Below, piece by piece: positions 7,595 through 15,542 of a stretch of DNA of 34,043 bases. A program made the translations under genes and the position numbers. Within the stretch, counting starts at the first letter, position 1. Every line of letters begins with the position of its first letter. The DNA comes from CAYTRP01 sp964625145 (GTDB lineage Bacteria; Sumerlaeota; Sumerlaeia; SLMS01; JAHLLQ01): positions 1 through 34,043 of the forward strand of contig CAZVAQ010000024.1 of assembly GCA_964625145.1 (NCBI GenBank), read 5' to 3'. The notes under the pieces were generated by a model that was not told where the DNA came from, ran no database searches, and was given only the letters and a program-made list of their open reading frames with translations.

Positions 7595-9280
7595 ATGTCA
7601 TCGCTGCGCCTCTCCAATATCCTCCTGATTCTCGTACTCATGGCCATGCAATGCACGCCTGTCCTTTCCGCGGACGCTCCCCCCGTTCCTCCCGGCTCGA
7701 TCACCGCGACGGCTTCCAGCACGTTCTATCCCCCGCTGACCAGTCCACAATTTACGTGCGATGGCAGTGGCCTGACTGGCGATTTGCATCACGCCAGCCC
7801 GTCCGGCGACGACATGTGGCTGTCACAGGCCGGTGGCGGCGGCAACATTGGGAACAACCCCGCCGGCGTGGCGGGTCCGGCGTGGCTCCTCTACACGTTC
7901 AGCGCGCCACAGGAACTCGAACGCGCACTCATCTGGAATCACAACCAGGCCAACCTGACCGATCGCGGCCTGCGCAATGTTGCGATTCACTATCGCGACC
8001 GCGCCGGAGCGTGGCACCACTTCACCGATGTGGCGCTCAGTCGCGCACCCGGCACACCCGACTACGCGCCCGGCAACGAGATCGACCTCAATGACATCCG
8101 TGCCAGCGCGGTGCTGCTCACCGCCTTGCCGACGCAGGGGAACTACGGCTCCGATTATTTCGGCCTCAGCGAAATCCGCTTCCACGGCACGACGCTGCCG
8201 TGCTTTCCGGATGACGAAGGCCTTCGCCTCGTGTCCATCGAGATCGAGGAGGAATACACCCAGGCATTCTCGCCGCGCGCGCAGGGATGGCTCGGCTCGG
8301 ACGTGTCCTACGGCATCGCGCTGGATGAACATCGCATCCTGTGGCTCTACGGCGATACATTCCTCGGCACATCCAGCGATGGCAAACGCAACGGTGGAGC
8401 CCTGTTTATCAACAACTCCATCGCCATCCAGGACATATCCTCCGGCCAGCCCGGAGAGATCCAGTTCTACTGGAAATCCGGCGGCTCATCTTTTTTCCCG
8501 CACCAATCCGGAACTCCCGGCTCGTTCTATTGGCCGACGATGGGGATCATGTTGGATGGCGAGCTCTTCATCTTCTGCTTCTCGATGAGCACGGGAGCAG
8601 ACATCAACGTCGCCGGAACGACACTGCTCCGCATTCTGAATCCGGAGGCCCCTCCCCCCCAATGGCAGGTCAATGCCAGCAACTTCAACATCGGCGGCAA
8701 CAATCTGACCATTCACACGGGCCTGCGCCGCGAAGGGGATATCGTCTACTTCCTCGGCAGCCACCGCCGCGCCGGCGTGGGCGATGTCATGATCCTGGGG
8801 CGGATGAATGTCGCTGACCTGCTCGCGGGGGCAGATGGCTCGCAGATGGAGTTCCACAACGCCACAAGCAGCACCTGGGTCAGCAATCCCGCCAATGCCA
8901 CGGTCCTGTTTTCACCGGGAGTCACGGAATCCTCGCTGTATTATGACGAGTCGCTTGGGTACTACCTCGCCCTCACATATGAGATTCTTACCGGTGTCAT
9001 TCGCCTGTCGTGGGCGCGCGACATCACGGGCCCGTGGCACGCGCCCGTGTGCCTGTATGTCGTTCCGGAACACGCCGCGGTCAGCTTCCCCATTGGTTCC
9101 TACGCCGCGCGCATCCAGCCCGATCTCTCGGAAAACGGCCGCCTGCTGATCAGCTACGCCACGAACTCGATGGGTACCATCGCGCCACTGTTCACCGAGG
9201 AAGGTTTTGGCATTTACCATCCGCGCTTCATCTCCGTTCAACTGGCGCCGATCCAGATGTCGGCGATGACTGTCTATTGA
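7595..9280 (+). CDS. Secreted protein: discoidin/CBM32-like domain plus beta-propeller (DUF4185/DUF5005-like), copy 1
   Basis: A 561-residue exported protein whose exact enzyme activity is unknown. Residues 1-26 are a signal peptide with cleavage probably after VLSA. Residues about 31-200 resemble an F5/8-type-C (CBM32-like) jelly roll, with phrases such as WLLYTFSAPQELERALIWNH and FGLSEIRFHG. Residues about 210-561 match the other three propeller proteins of this locus: GWLGSDVSYGIALDEHRILW, then the YGDT motif at 252-255, later SSLYYDESLGYYLALTY, ITGPWHAPVCLYVVPE and IYHPRFISVQL at the C-terminus. The fold resembles five-bladed propeller glycosidases and the DUF4185 family, some members of which are endo-D-arabinanases (GH183). 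AAGGG precedes the ATG. Glycan binding or cleavage outside the cytoplasm is inferred. Confidence 0.75.
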   Translation: MSSLRLSNILLILVLMAMQCTPVLSADAPPVPPGSITATASSTFYPPLTSPQFTCDGSGLTGDLHHASPSGDDMWLSQAGGGGNIGNNPAGVAGPAWLLYTFSAPQELERALIWNHNQANLTDRGLRNVAIHYRDRAGAWHHFTDVALSRAPGTPDYAPGNEIDLNDIRASAVLLTALPTQGNYGSDYFGLSEIRFHGTTLPCFPDDEGLRLVSIEIEEEYTQAFSPRAQGWLGSDVSYGIALDEHRILWLYGDTFLGTSSDGKRNGGALFINNSIAIQDISSGQPGEIQFYWKSGGSSFFPHQSGTPGSFYWPTMGIMLDGELFIFCFSMSTGADINVAGTTLLRILNPEAPPPQWQVNASNFNIGGNNLTIHTGLRREGDIVYFLGSHRRAGVGDVMILGRMNVADLLAGADGSQMEFHNATSSTWVSNPANATVLFSPGVTESSLYYDESLGYYLALTYEILTGVIRLSWARDITGPWHAPVCLYVVPEHAAVSFPIGSYAARIQPDLSENGRLLISYATNSMGTIAPLFTEEGFGIYHPRFISVQLAPIQMSAMTVY

Positions 9281-9313
9281 GCTGTTTCCAATACGTCCGC
9301 AAAGGATCACCGC

Positions 9314-10303
9314 ATGTTGACGAGCCTTCTTGATCTTCGCGACACGCTATCACTGACAAGGGGCTGGACCGAGCGCGACTGGCAGGGGCAGCGCGTCCTG
9401 GCCGCGGAGTTTGGCGGCAACGAGATGCGTTTCCGCGTTGCAAACACAAAACGGCTGGCGTTGCACATCGTGACGGAGCCATACGTATTCTGCCACGTCC
9501 TTGCGGATGGCAGGCACATCGCCAAGATCCGCCCCGAAGCCAATCCCGCGATCATTGACATTCCGGTTTCACCGGCAGGCACCGAAGTCACTTTCCTCCG
9601 CACGGCCGTTTCCAGCGGTCCGTTCTACGTGGATGCCATGGTGATTGCCGCGGACACCGATGAGGGTGCCACGTTCCTGTCACCAACGACGCCAGTCCCC
9701 GAAAAGGTGTTCGCCACGTTTGGCGATTCCATCAGCGGCAACTGCTGCATCGGCGACGACGCTCCCTTCGATCCCTACGGCCTTGGCTATGGCTACCAGA
9801 TCTGCGAGCGTTTTGGCTGGCAGTATTTCAACTGCGCCCGCGATGGCTCGGGCGTTTGCTGCACGCCGTTTGACAACCCGCTCGCCATCGATCGCGTGGA
9901 GAAGGACCTCCTTCGCCACAATCCGGACTTCCTTCTCGTCTATTACGGCACCAACGACGTGCGGAATATCGTCACCGCCGACCAGTTTCGCGAAGGATAC
10001 TCCAACCTCCTGGAGCGCATCATCGCGGGCCTTCCCAATGCGCGCATCGCAACGTCGGGCCTGCTGTGGACGGGGATCGTGACGGACGAGAAGATCGAGA
10101 GTTTCAACGATGTCATCCGCGATCTCTCCGCGCAGTTGCACCTGCCGTATTGCCATCCCAAGCCGCTCTTCACCATCGACGATTTTTGCGATGATGTGCA
10201 CCCGGGCGTGGGCGGCCAGAAGAAGCTCGCCCGCGTCTTTGGCGATTTCCTCGCCGCGCATTGGCCGGAGTGCCAGCAATCCCCCAAGGCCGCGCATTCA
10301 TGA
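9314..10303 (+). CDS. SGNH/GDSL-family hydrolase, probable carbohydrate esterase
   Basis: Probably removes acyl groups from a sugar. The 329-residue protein has an N-terminal beta-rich region (residues 1-120) like the jelly-roll domain that precedes the catalytic domain in CE2-type esterases. An SGNH domain follows. Block I is ATFGDS with nucleophile Ser139; block III is GTND at 212-215; block V is DDVHPG with Asp293 and His296 completing the triad. There is no signal peptide, so it likely acts in the cytoplasm on imported, acylated sugars. AAGGA precedes the ATG. The stop overlaps the start of propeller copy 2 by four bases. Substrate is unknown. Confidence 0.8.
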   Translation: MLTSLLDLRDTLSLTRGWTERDWQGQRVLAAEFGGNEMRFRVANTKRLALHIVTEPYVFCHVLADGRHIAKIRPEANPAIIDIPVSPAGTEVTFLRTAVSSGPFYVDAMVIAADTDEGATFLSPTTPVPEKVFATFGDSISGNCCIGDDAPFDPYGLGYGYQICERFGWQYFNCARDGSGVCCTPFDNPLAIDRVEKDLLRHNPDFLLVYYGTNDVRNIVTADQFREGYSNLLERIIAGLPNARIATSGLLWTGIVTDEKIESFNDVIRDLSAQLHLPYCHPKPLFTIDDFCDDVHPGVGGQKKLARVFGDFLAAHWPECQQSPKAAHS

Positions 10304-11385
10304 GTTCCACCCTGCGCGTCGTTGCCGCCCGCGATCTGGGGCCGCAGTTCACCTACAACCCGCATCGCATGATCGGGCAGGACGGCGCCTACTCCATCCC
10401 GCTCGACGATGGCGCGTTCTGGTACTTTGGCGACACGCTTGTCGGCCGCCGCACACCGGGCGAAAGCCTCTGGTTCCCCGGCGGCGTGCAGCTCGGCCCC
10501 GGCGACATGTCCGGCAAACATGGAATCGACCGGATGATCACCAACACCGGGTTGATCCTTCGCGACAAGTCAGGCCGGCAGGGATTGAGGGACTTCCGCT
10601 ATGTGCAATCCGACAGTGGCAAGCTCCTTCAAATCGTCCCCCACCTCCCCGGCGAAAGTGTCGACGAGTTGCGCGTCTGGTGCCTCCACGGCATTCATCT
10701 CAAGCCAACGCTTTATCTCTACTACATCATCGTTCGCATGCTGGCAGAGGGTCCCATGCCGGTGAACTTTGATCTCGTCGGCAGCGGCCTGGCAAAGGGT
10801 TCACCGGACGGACGCAACTTCACGCGCATCGCGCACAATGGCGACACGCTCTGGTGGCCGCATCCGCTGCCGCAGTTCGGCACGACCGTCCTGCGTTCGC
10901 GCGATGACGGATTCCTCTACATCTATGGCGTTCGCAAAGGATCCACCGGCCAGCAGCAATGCTGCGTTGCGCGGGTGCGGCCGGACAACATCGGGTCATT
11001 GGACAGCTATCGCTATTGGGCCGGCGATGAGAGCGGCTGGCAGACCGATCCCGCCACGTGCGCCACTGTCATGACGGACATGCCAAACGAGATGTCCGTC
11101 AGTTGGAACGATCATCTGCAATGCTATCTGGCTGTGCATTCCCTGGAACTGACCGGCGCAATTGTTGGCCGCACGGCTGCCACGCCGTGGGGACCGTGGA
11201 GCGAACCTGTCACGCTGTGGCAAGTCCCGCCTCCTCTGTATGATTATCCCGTGCCGTATTCTCCGCTCATCTACGCGGGAAAGGAACATCCCGAGCTGGC
11301 CGAAGACGGCGGCCGGGTTCTCTATTTGACCTACATCGAGTTTGAGGAATACTTTCCGCACCTGATTGAAGTGACCATCGCCTGA
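10300..11385 (+). CDS. Beta-propeller protein (DUF4185/DUF5005-like), copy 2, no signal peptide
   Basis: 361-residue member of the locus-specific propeller family, function unproven. The ATG at 10300 overlaps the esterase stop (ATGA), which decides the start over an upstream in-frame codon. There is no export signal. Near the N-terminus it has IGQDGAYSIPLDDGAFWYFG with GDT at 44-46, the same Asp plus GDT arrangement as the other copies. Later it has MSVSWNDHLQCYLAVHSLEL, then a segment with TPWGPWSEPVTLWQVP and a C-terminal YLTYIEFEEYFPHLIEVTI, a diverged form of the family's terminal YYPRF motif. It is the most divergent copy. Cytoplasmic action on an imported oligosaccharide is inferred from its coupling to the signal-less esterase. 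Confidence 0.72.
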   Translation: MSSTLRVVAARDLGPQFTYNPHRMIGQDGAYSIPLDDGAFWYFGDTLVGRRTPGESLWFPGGVQLGPGDMSGKHGIDRMITNTGLILRDKSGRQGLRDFRYVQSDSGKLLQIVPHLPGESVDELRVWCLHGIHLKPTLYLYYIIVRMLAEGPMPVNFDLVGSGLAKGSPDGRNFTRIAHNGDTLWWPHPLPQFGTTVLRSRDDGFLYIYGVRKGSTGQQQCCVARVRPDNIGSLDSYRYWAGDESGWQTDPATCATVMTDMPNEMSVSWNDHLQCYLAVHSLELTGAIVGRTAATPWGPWSEPVTLWQVPPPLYDYPVPYSPLIYAGKEHPELAEDGGRVLYLTYIEFEEYFPHLIEVTIA

Positions 11386-11407
11386 AGCCCGCACGGTGAT
11401 TCCCCGC

Positions 11408-13159
11408 ATGGCCGACGCCCACGACGCCGCAACACGCCGAAGGGGATGGATCGTCGGCGCAGCCATCACCACTGCGCACCTGCTGGTTTTCCCATTTCTC
11501 GCGGATCACATGGCGCTTGCATGGTTCGAGGTGCCGATCCTCGCCATCCTGCTGTTGGGCACTTGGAAGGGGCGCCTCCCCCACCTTCTGCCGCTTGCCT
11601 ATGTCTTCCCCATCCTGAATCACCTCTTTGATCCCGCGACAGGTTGGGGATTTCTGCCGTGGGCCATTCCGGCAACGTTATTCGTCATTGTCTGGAAGCA
11701 TCCACTCCCTCTCGCGCGCATGTTCTTGTTGGGTCTGTGGATCGGTGCGCTTGCGTCGTCCGGCATTTTTGCCTGGGTATGGCAATCGGCTGTGGTGTTC
11801 TTTGAGATGCCGCATCCCAAGGCATTCCCCGTGTTTTTTGCCGTTGTGCTGATCGGCGCCATGCCGACCGCTGTGTTCGTGCTGCTTTGCGCGCTGCTGC
11901 ATCGCCGCATTGGCGCCCCGGCCGGAGTTGTTGGCGCGTTCGTGTACACGGTAATCGACTACTGGTCGCCGCCGGGTCTCGCGCTGAACCTTGCGCTCGC
12001 GCTGGTGCACTATCCGGTCCTGCTGCAAGCCGTCGACCTCATCGGTACGCCGGGCGCGACGATGCTCCTCGCGTTGGCGGCGGGCCTTGCGGTGGGTGGC
12101 TTCGAACTGCGCGCAGCCGGCAACCATCGCGCAGCCTTCATCGCGTTTTGTGCAGCAGCCGTCGTGGCAGCCGGCCACATTGGCTACGGCCTGGTTGCAC
12201 TGAATGCGCATGCACCAAGCGACTCGCGCCCCCCGATCAACGTCGCGCTGATACAACCCATGGCGCCGCTGAAGATTCGCTCGGGCGAAGCGGACCTGCG
12301 CTCGAAGACGGCCGCAGCAAACGTCGCGTTGTCGCGTCAGGCCATCGCGCAGCAACTGCCCGACATCCTCTTCTGGCCCGAAGGCGCCGGGCCGTTTGCG
12401 CCGAATTCCCCCACCTTCAATCCGGAGTTCATGCGCGAGATTGCCGCCTTTCACGCCGAACATTCCGTGCCACTCGCGGTCAATTGTGTGGAGTTCACGA
12501 CCGACCCGGGCACCGGAGCCATACGCTACTACAACGCCGCCGCGATCATCGGTCCGCAAACCGGCCCGGGCCCGACTTATCGCAAGAACATCCTGATGCC
12601 ATTTGGCGAATACCTCCCGCTGGAGCGCCAGCTCCCGTTCCTGCGCAAGCTGTTCCCGGAATCGCGCACCATCCTGGCAGGCGAAGCGTCCGAACCGCTC
12701 GACGCGCCCGGCGGCCGGTTCGCGCCACTCATCTGCTACGAGATCCTCTTCCCCGAATACGTGCGCCGCATCGCGGCAAAGGACGCCGCCTATCTGGTGA
12801 ACTTTACGAACGACCGCTGGTACGGCCTGCGCCAGCAGCCCCGCCAGCATCTGGCCTATGCAGTCCTTCGCGCGGTCGAGAATCGCAGGCCCTTGGTCCG
12901 GCCCACCAACTCCGGCATCTCCGCCATCATCGACCGCCGGGGCATCATCGCGCCGGGCAACCGGACGGACACCGGCCAGACGGCCACCCTCTCCGCCCGC
13001 ATCGAGGCCAGGGCCGACATCACCAGCCCCTACGGCCAGTTCGGCAACCCGCTCCACCCGTACGTCCTCACCCCGCTCCTGCTCCTACTGCTCGTCTATG
13101 TATGCCTACCGGATGGCCTCCGGCGGTCGCTTCGCCTCCCGGGAGCCTGGTCGGAGTAA
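11408..13159 (+). CDS. lnt: Apolipoprotein N-acyltransferase
   Basis: Adds the third acyl chain to the N-terminal Cys of lipoproteins in the inner membrane. The 583-residue protein has about seven hydrophobic segments in residues 15-260 and a nitrilase-type domain from about residue 275 (PPINVALIQPM). The catalytic residues are visible: Glu in ILFWPEGAGPF, Lys in TYRKNILMPFGEYLP, and Cys in FAPLICYEILFPEYVR. A final transmembrane helix (LTPLLLLLLVYVCL) follows. Length is slightly above the usual 500-550. The ATG at 11408 has GGTGA upstream; a GTG at 11396 in frame is an alternative. Finding this housekeeping-type gene inside a sugar operon, just before a predicted lipoprotein, is unusual. It may be a second, dedicated copy. 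Confidence 0.92.
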   Translation: MADAHDAATRRRGWIVGAAITTAHLLVFPFLADHMALAWFEVPILAILLLGTWKGRLPHLLPLAYVFPILNHLFDPATGWGFLPWAIPATLFVIVWKHPLPLARMFLLGLWIGALASSGIFAWVWQSAVVFFEMPHPKAFPVFFAVVLIGAMPTAVFVLLCALLHRRIGAPAGVVGAFVYTVIDYWSPPGLALNLALALVHYPVLLQAVDLIGTPGATMLLALAAGLAVGGFELRAAGNHRAAFIAFCAAAVVAAGHIGYGLVALNAHAPSDSRPPINVALIQPMAPLKIRSGEADLRSKTAAANVALSRQAIAQQLPDILFWPEGAGPFAPNSPTFNPEFMREIAAFHAEHSVPLAVNCVEFTTDPGTGAIRYYNAAAIIGPQTGPGPTYRKNILMPFGEYLPLERQLPFLRKLFPESRTILAGEASEPLDAPGGRFAPLICYEILFPEYVRRIAAKDAAYLVNFTNDRWYGLRQQPRQHLAYAVLRAVENRRPLVRPTNSGISAIIDRRGIIAPGNRTDTGQTATLSARIEARADITSPYGQFGNPLHPYVLTPLLLLLLVYVCLPDGLRRSLRLPGAWSE

Positions 13160-13245
13160 CCCGCCAAACGCCCATGGCGATGGCATTTTCCCCGGCGGGA
13201 GATTGCTCTTGACCGGAGCGGCAGTTGCCGCCAGCTTGCCTATGT

Positions 13246-13255
13246 GTATGCATAC
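13246..13255 (+). promoter_or_regulatory. Candidate regulator operator, site C (perfect palindrome GTATGCATAC)
   Basis: Third and best copy of the recurrent decamer, a perfect 10-bp palindrome in the 130-bp gap between lnt and propeller copy 3, 34 bp upstream of that gene's ATG. Its location suggests that the second half of the locus has its own regulated promoter. TTGCCG (13225-13230) with TATGCA (13247-13252) at 16-bp spacing is a possible promoter whose -10 element overlaps the site. Inferred. Confidence 0.55.
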
Positions 13256-13289
13256 TTGGGGACCTCCAAACCAACGAGGGATCAGCGCC

Positions 13290-14432
13290 ATGTCCTCCCG
13301 CCATTCCCTGTCGCCCATGGGCACCCTGATGGCATTGAGCCTGCTTGTCTGCTCCGCCTGCGCCGTGGGGCAGCCGCCACCGCTGCCGATTCGTTCCGCC
13401 CAGTCTGATCCGGTCTTTGACCAGATGCTCAAACCACAGCAGCGCGGCTACCTCGGCGCCGACGGTGCCGCCTCTGTCGAAATCGCGCCCGGCCGCGTGC
13501 TGTGGATCTTTGGCGATACGACTCTGGGCACTGGATACAGCGGTTCGCGCAAGGGCCCCATGATCCGCAACAGCATCGCCATCCAGGACATGACGCAGGG
13601 GCTCCCTAGAACGGTGGAGTACTTCTGGAATCTCGAGGACAAGCTCGTCAGCGACTTCTTCACGCCCGAGTCATGGGCCGACGAGTATTGGTATTGGCCC
13701 GGCTGTGGCATCAATCATGACGGCAAGCTCTATCTCTTCCTGACAAAGCTCCGCTCAGGCGAAGGCCCCGGCGGCTTTGCGTTTGAGTCGTACGATTGTA
13801 CGCTCTTCCGCGTGCAAAACCCGCTCGAGCATCCCGACCAATGGGAGATGAACCGCGTCGATCTCGGTCACGGAGACCAGCACTTCGGGCTCAACGTCGC
13901 CGCGCATGTTGAGGACGGTCATGTTTACCTGCTCGGCTATGATGATGGGCCGAACGACAATCCCATGGTGCGCGCGGCAATCCTGGCCCGCATGCCGCTC
14001 AATGCCCTGGACAGCGACAGCCCGGGTTCGGCCATCGAGTTCTTGTCCGAAGGCGACCAGTGGCGGCCGGACCGCGACGGTCTCAAGCCCCTCTTCCGCC
14101 CGGGAACCACGGAGTCAGGCCTGTATTACAACAGGAAGCTGGGCCGCTACATCACCGGCACCATGGAACCATTCAAGCCGCAGATCTACCTCGCGACGGC
14201 CGAAAAGCTGACCGGTCCATGGCAGTTGCAGAAAGTCTATGATATCCCGCAACTGATGGAACGAACCGACGACCTGTACCATGCCTACACGCCCCGCGTT
14301 CATCCGCAGCTTGCGCAATCGGACGACACGATCGTGATGACATACGTCATCAACACAACGGACTTCTGGGCCTCCTTCTCGGACATGACCATCTACTATC
14401 CGCGCTTTGTGCGGTTGGAGATCGGCGAATGA
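13290..14432 (+). CDS. Exported beta-propeller protein (DUF4185/DUF5005-like), copy 3
   Basis: 380-residue paralogue with an export signal (residues 11-26, GTLMALSLLVCSACAVG). Cys24 could be lipidated, although the lipobox (CSAC) is weak. The propeller domain begins with QQRGYLGADGAASVEIAPGR, then LWIFGDT with GDT at 75-77. It continues through FWPGCGINHDGKLYLF-like blades (YWYWPGCGINHDGKLYLFL), SGLYYNRKLGRYITGT, KLTGPWQLQKVYDIP, YHAYTPRVHPQLAQ and ends YYPRFVRLEI. The ATG has CGAGGG nine bases upstream; the long frame upstream of it is a shadow of lnt. Its stop overlaps copy 4's ATG by four bases, so copies 3 and 4 (one exported, one not) are made together. Confidence 0.75.
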   Translation: MSSRHSLSPMGTLMALSLLVCSACAVGQPPPLPIRSAQSDPVFDQMLKPQQRGYLGADGAASVEIAPGRVLWIFGDTTLGTGYSGSRKGPMIRNSIAIQDMTQGLPRTVEYFWNLEDKLVSDFFTPESWADEYWYWPGCGINHDGKLYLFLTKLRSGEGPGGFAFESYDCTLFRVQNPLEHPDQWEMNRVDLGHGDQHFGLNVAAHVEDGHVYLLGYDDGPNDNPMVRAAILARMPLNALDSDSPGSAIEFLSEGDQWRPDRDGLKPLFRPGTTESGLYYNRKLGRYITGTMEPFKPQIYLATAEKLTGPWQLQKVYDIPQLMERTDDLYHAYTPRVHPQLAQSDDTIVMTYVINTTDFWASFSDMTIYYPRFVRLEIGE

Positions 14433-15514
14433 GCGTGGCGTTGTCATCCGAATCGCCAGCCGACTTGCGCGGCAATGCCCAGCCTGATCCGGAACTGGAC
14501 CGGCTGTTCGCACCGCACCAGGAAGGCTACCTCGGCGCGGACGTTGCCCTGTCGATTCCGATCGATAAAGACCGCGCCCTCTGGGTCTTCGGCGACACGC
14601 TCTACGGTGCCATCGCCGGTTCGCGGCGTCGCTTCGATGCCATGCCGCGCAATTCCGCGGCGCTCGTCTCCATGGACGGGCACCGCCCCATCAAGAGTGA
14701 GTGGATCCTCTCCCCCACTCACGACTTCCTCATCCCGCCATCCACCAGCGCGGAAAGATGGTTCTGGCCCGGCACGGGGTTCCACCGCGCGGGGCGGGTG
14801 TATATCTTCGGGTATGAATTGGAGAACGGCACCGGCCCGTGCGAGTCGCTGGCGTTCCGCATCGTTGGCGCGCGCCTGTTCCGTCTCACGAACGTGCAGG
14901 AGCCCCCCGCCCAATGGCAAGTGGAGTCCGTCGCTTTCACGCCGCCGCATGGCGAACAGATCTTTTGCTCTGCGCATCTCGAGCACGATGGTTATCTGCA
15001 CTTGTTGGGCTACGCACAAGATGCCGTCGGAAGCCTCCCGTACCCCAAGACCGTGATGGCGCGCATACCCATCGAGGACATTGACACGGGCGATCCGGGG
15101 GCGCGGCTGGAGGTGTTGGCGGGCGATCCGGATATGCCGCGCTGGCAGCCGCCATCCGCGCAGCCCGTCGCACTCTACCAGCCCGGCGTCAGCGAGTGCA
15201 CGTTGTGGCACGACGCGCCGCGGGGGCGATACCTCGCCACGACGTATCACACGGGCGAAGGTCTGTTGCGCATCACCAGCGCGCCGGAACTGACCGGTCC
15301 GTGGAGTGATCCCGTCCCCGTCTATCGCGTCCCGGAGTTCCGCGGCGCCGATCTGCATCATGCCTACACATTTCGCATGCATCCCGAATTGGCGGCCAAT
15401 GCCGACGAGATGGTCTTCACCTATGTCGTGAACACAAAGACACTCGAGACGGTGCTCGAGGAATTGGACGTGTACTTTCCCCGCTTCCTTCGCGCGGATC
15501 TTCGCCTTATCTGA
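14429..15514 (+). CDS. Beta-propeller protein (DUF4185/DUF5005-like), copy 4, no signal peptide
   Basis: 361-residue cytosolic-looking partner of copy 3, which it clearly resembles: QEGYLGADVALSIPIDKDRA then LWVFGDT (GDT at 55-57), RWFWPGTGFHRAGRVYIFGY, SECTLWHDAPRGRYLATTYH, LTGPWSDPVPVYRVPE, LHHAYTFRMHPELAA and the terminal VYFPRFLRADL. No export signal precedes the domain. Start is set by the ATGA overlap with copy 3. The shared Asp, GDT and the Trp/Pro-rich blade motifs suggest the same binding or catalytic pocket acting on the same sugar in a different compartment. Enzyme activity is unproven. Confidence 0.74.
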   Translation: MSVALSSESPADLRGNAQPDPELDRLFAPHQEGYLGADVALSIPIDKDRALWVFGDTLYGAIAGSRRRFDAMPRNSAALVSMDGHRPIKSEWILSPTHDFLIPPSTSAERWFWPGTGFHRAGRVYIFGYELENGTGPCESLAFRIVGARLFRLTNVQEPPAQWQVESVAFTPPHGEQIFCSAHLEHDGYLHLLGYAQDAVGSLPYPKTVMARIPIEDIDTGDPGARLEVLAGDPDMPRWQPPSAQPVALYQPGVSECTLWHDAPRGRYLATTYHTGEGLLRITSAPELTGPWSDPVPVYRVPEFRGADLHHAYTFRMHPELAANADEMVFTYVVNTKTLETVLEELDVYFPRFLRADLRLI

Positions 15515-15542
15515 CAGCGCCATCCCATCAAGGCACACCCTC

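Noticed and set aside
11678..13057. Minus-strand frame of 459 codons opposite lnt
   Set aside because: Shadow of lnt, whose catalytic motifs are on the plus strand; composition is Arg/Gly/Asp-rich without structure.
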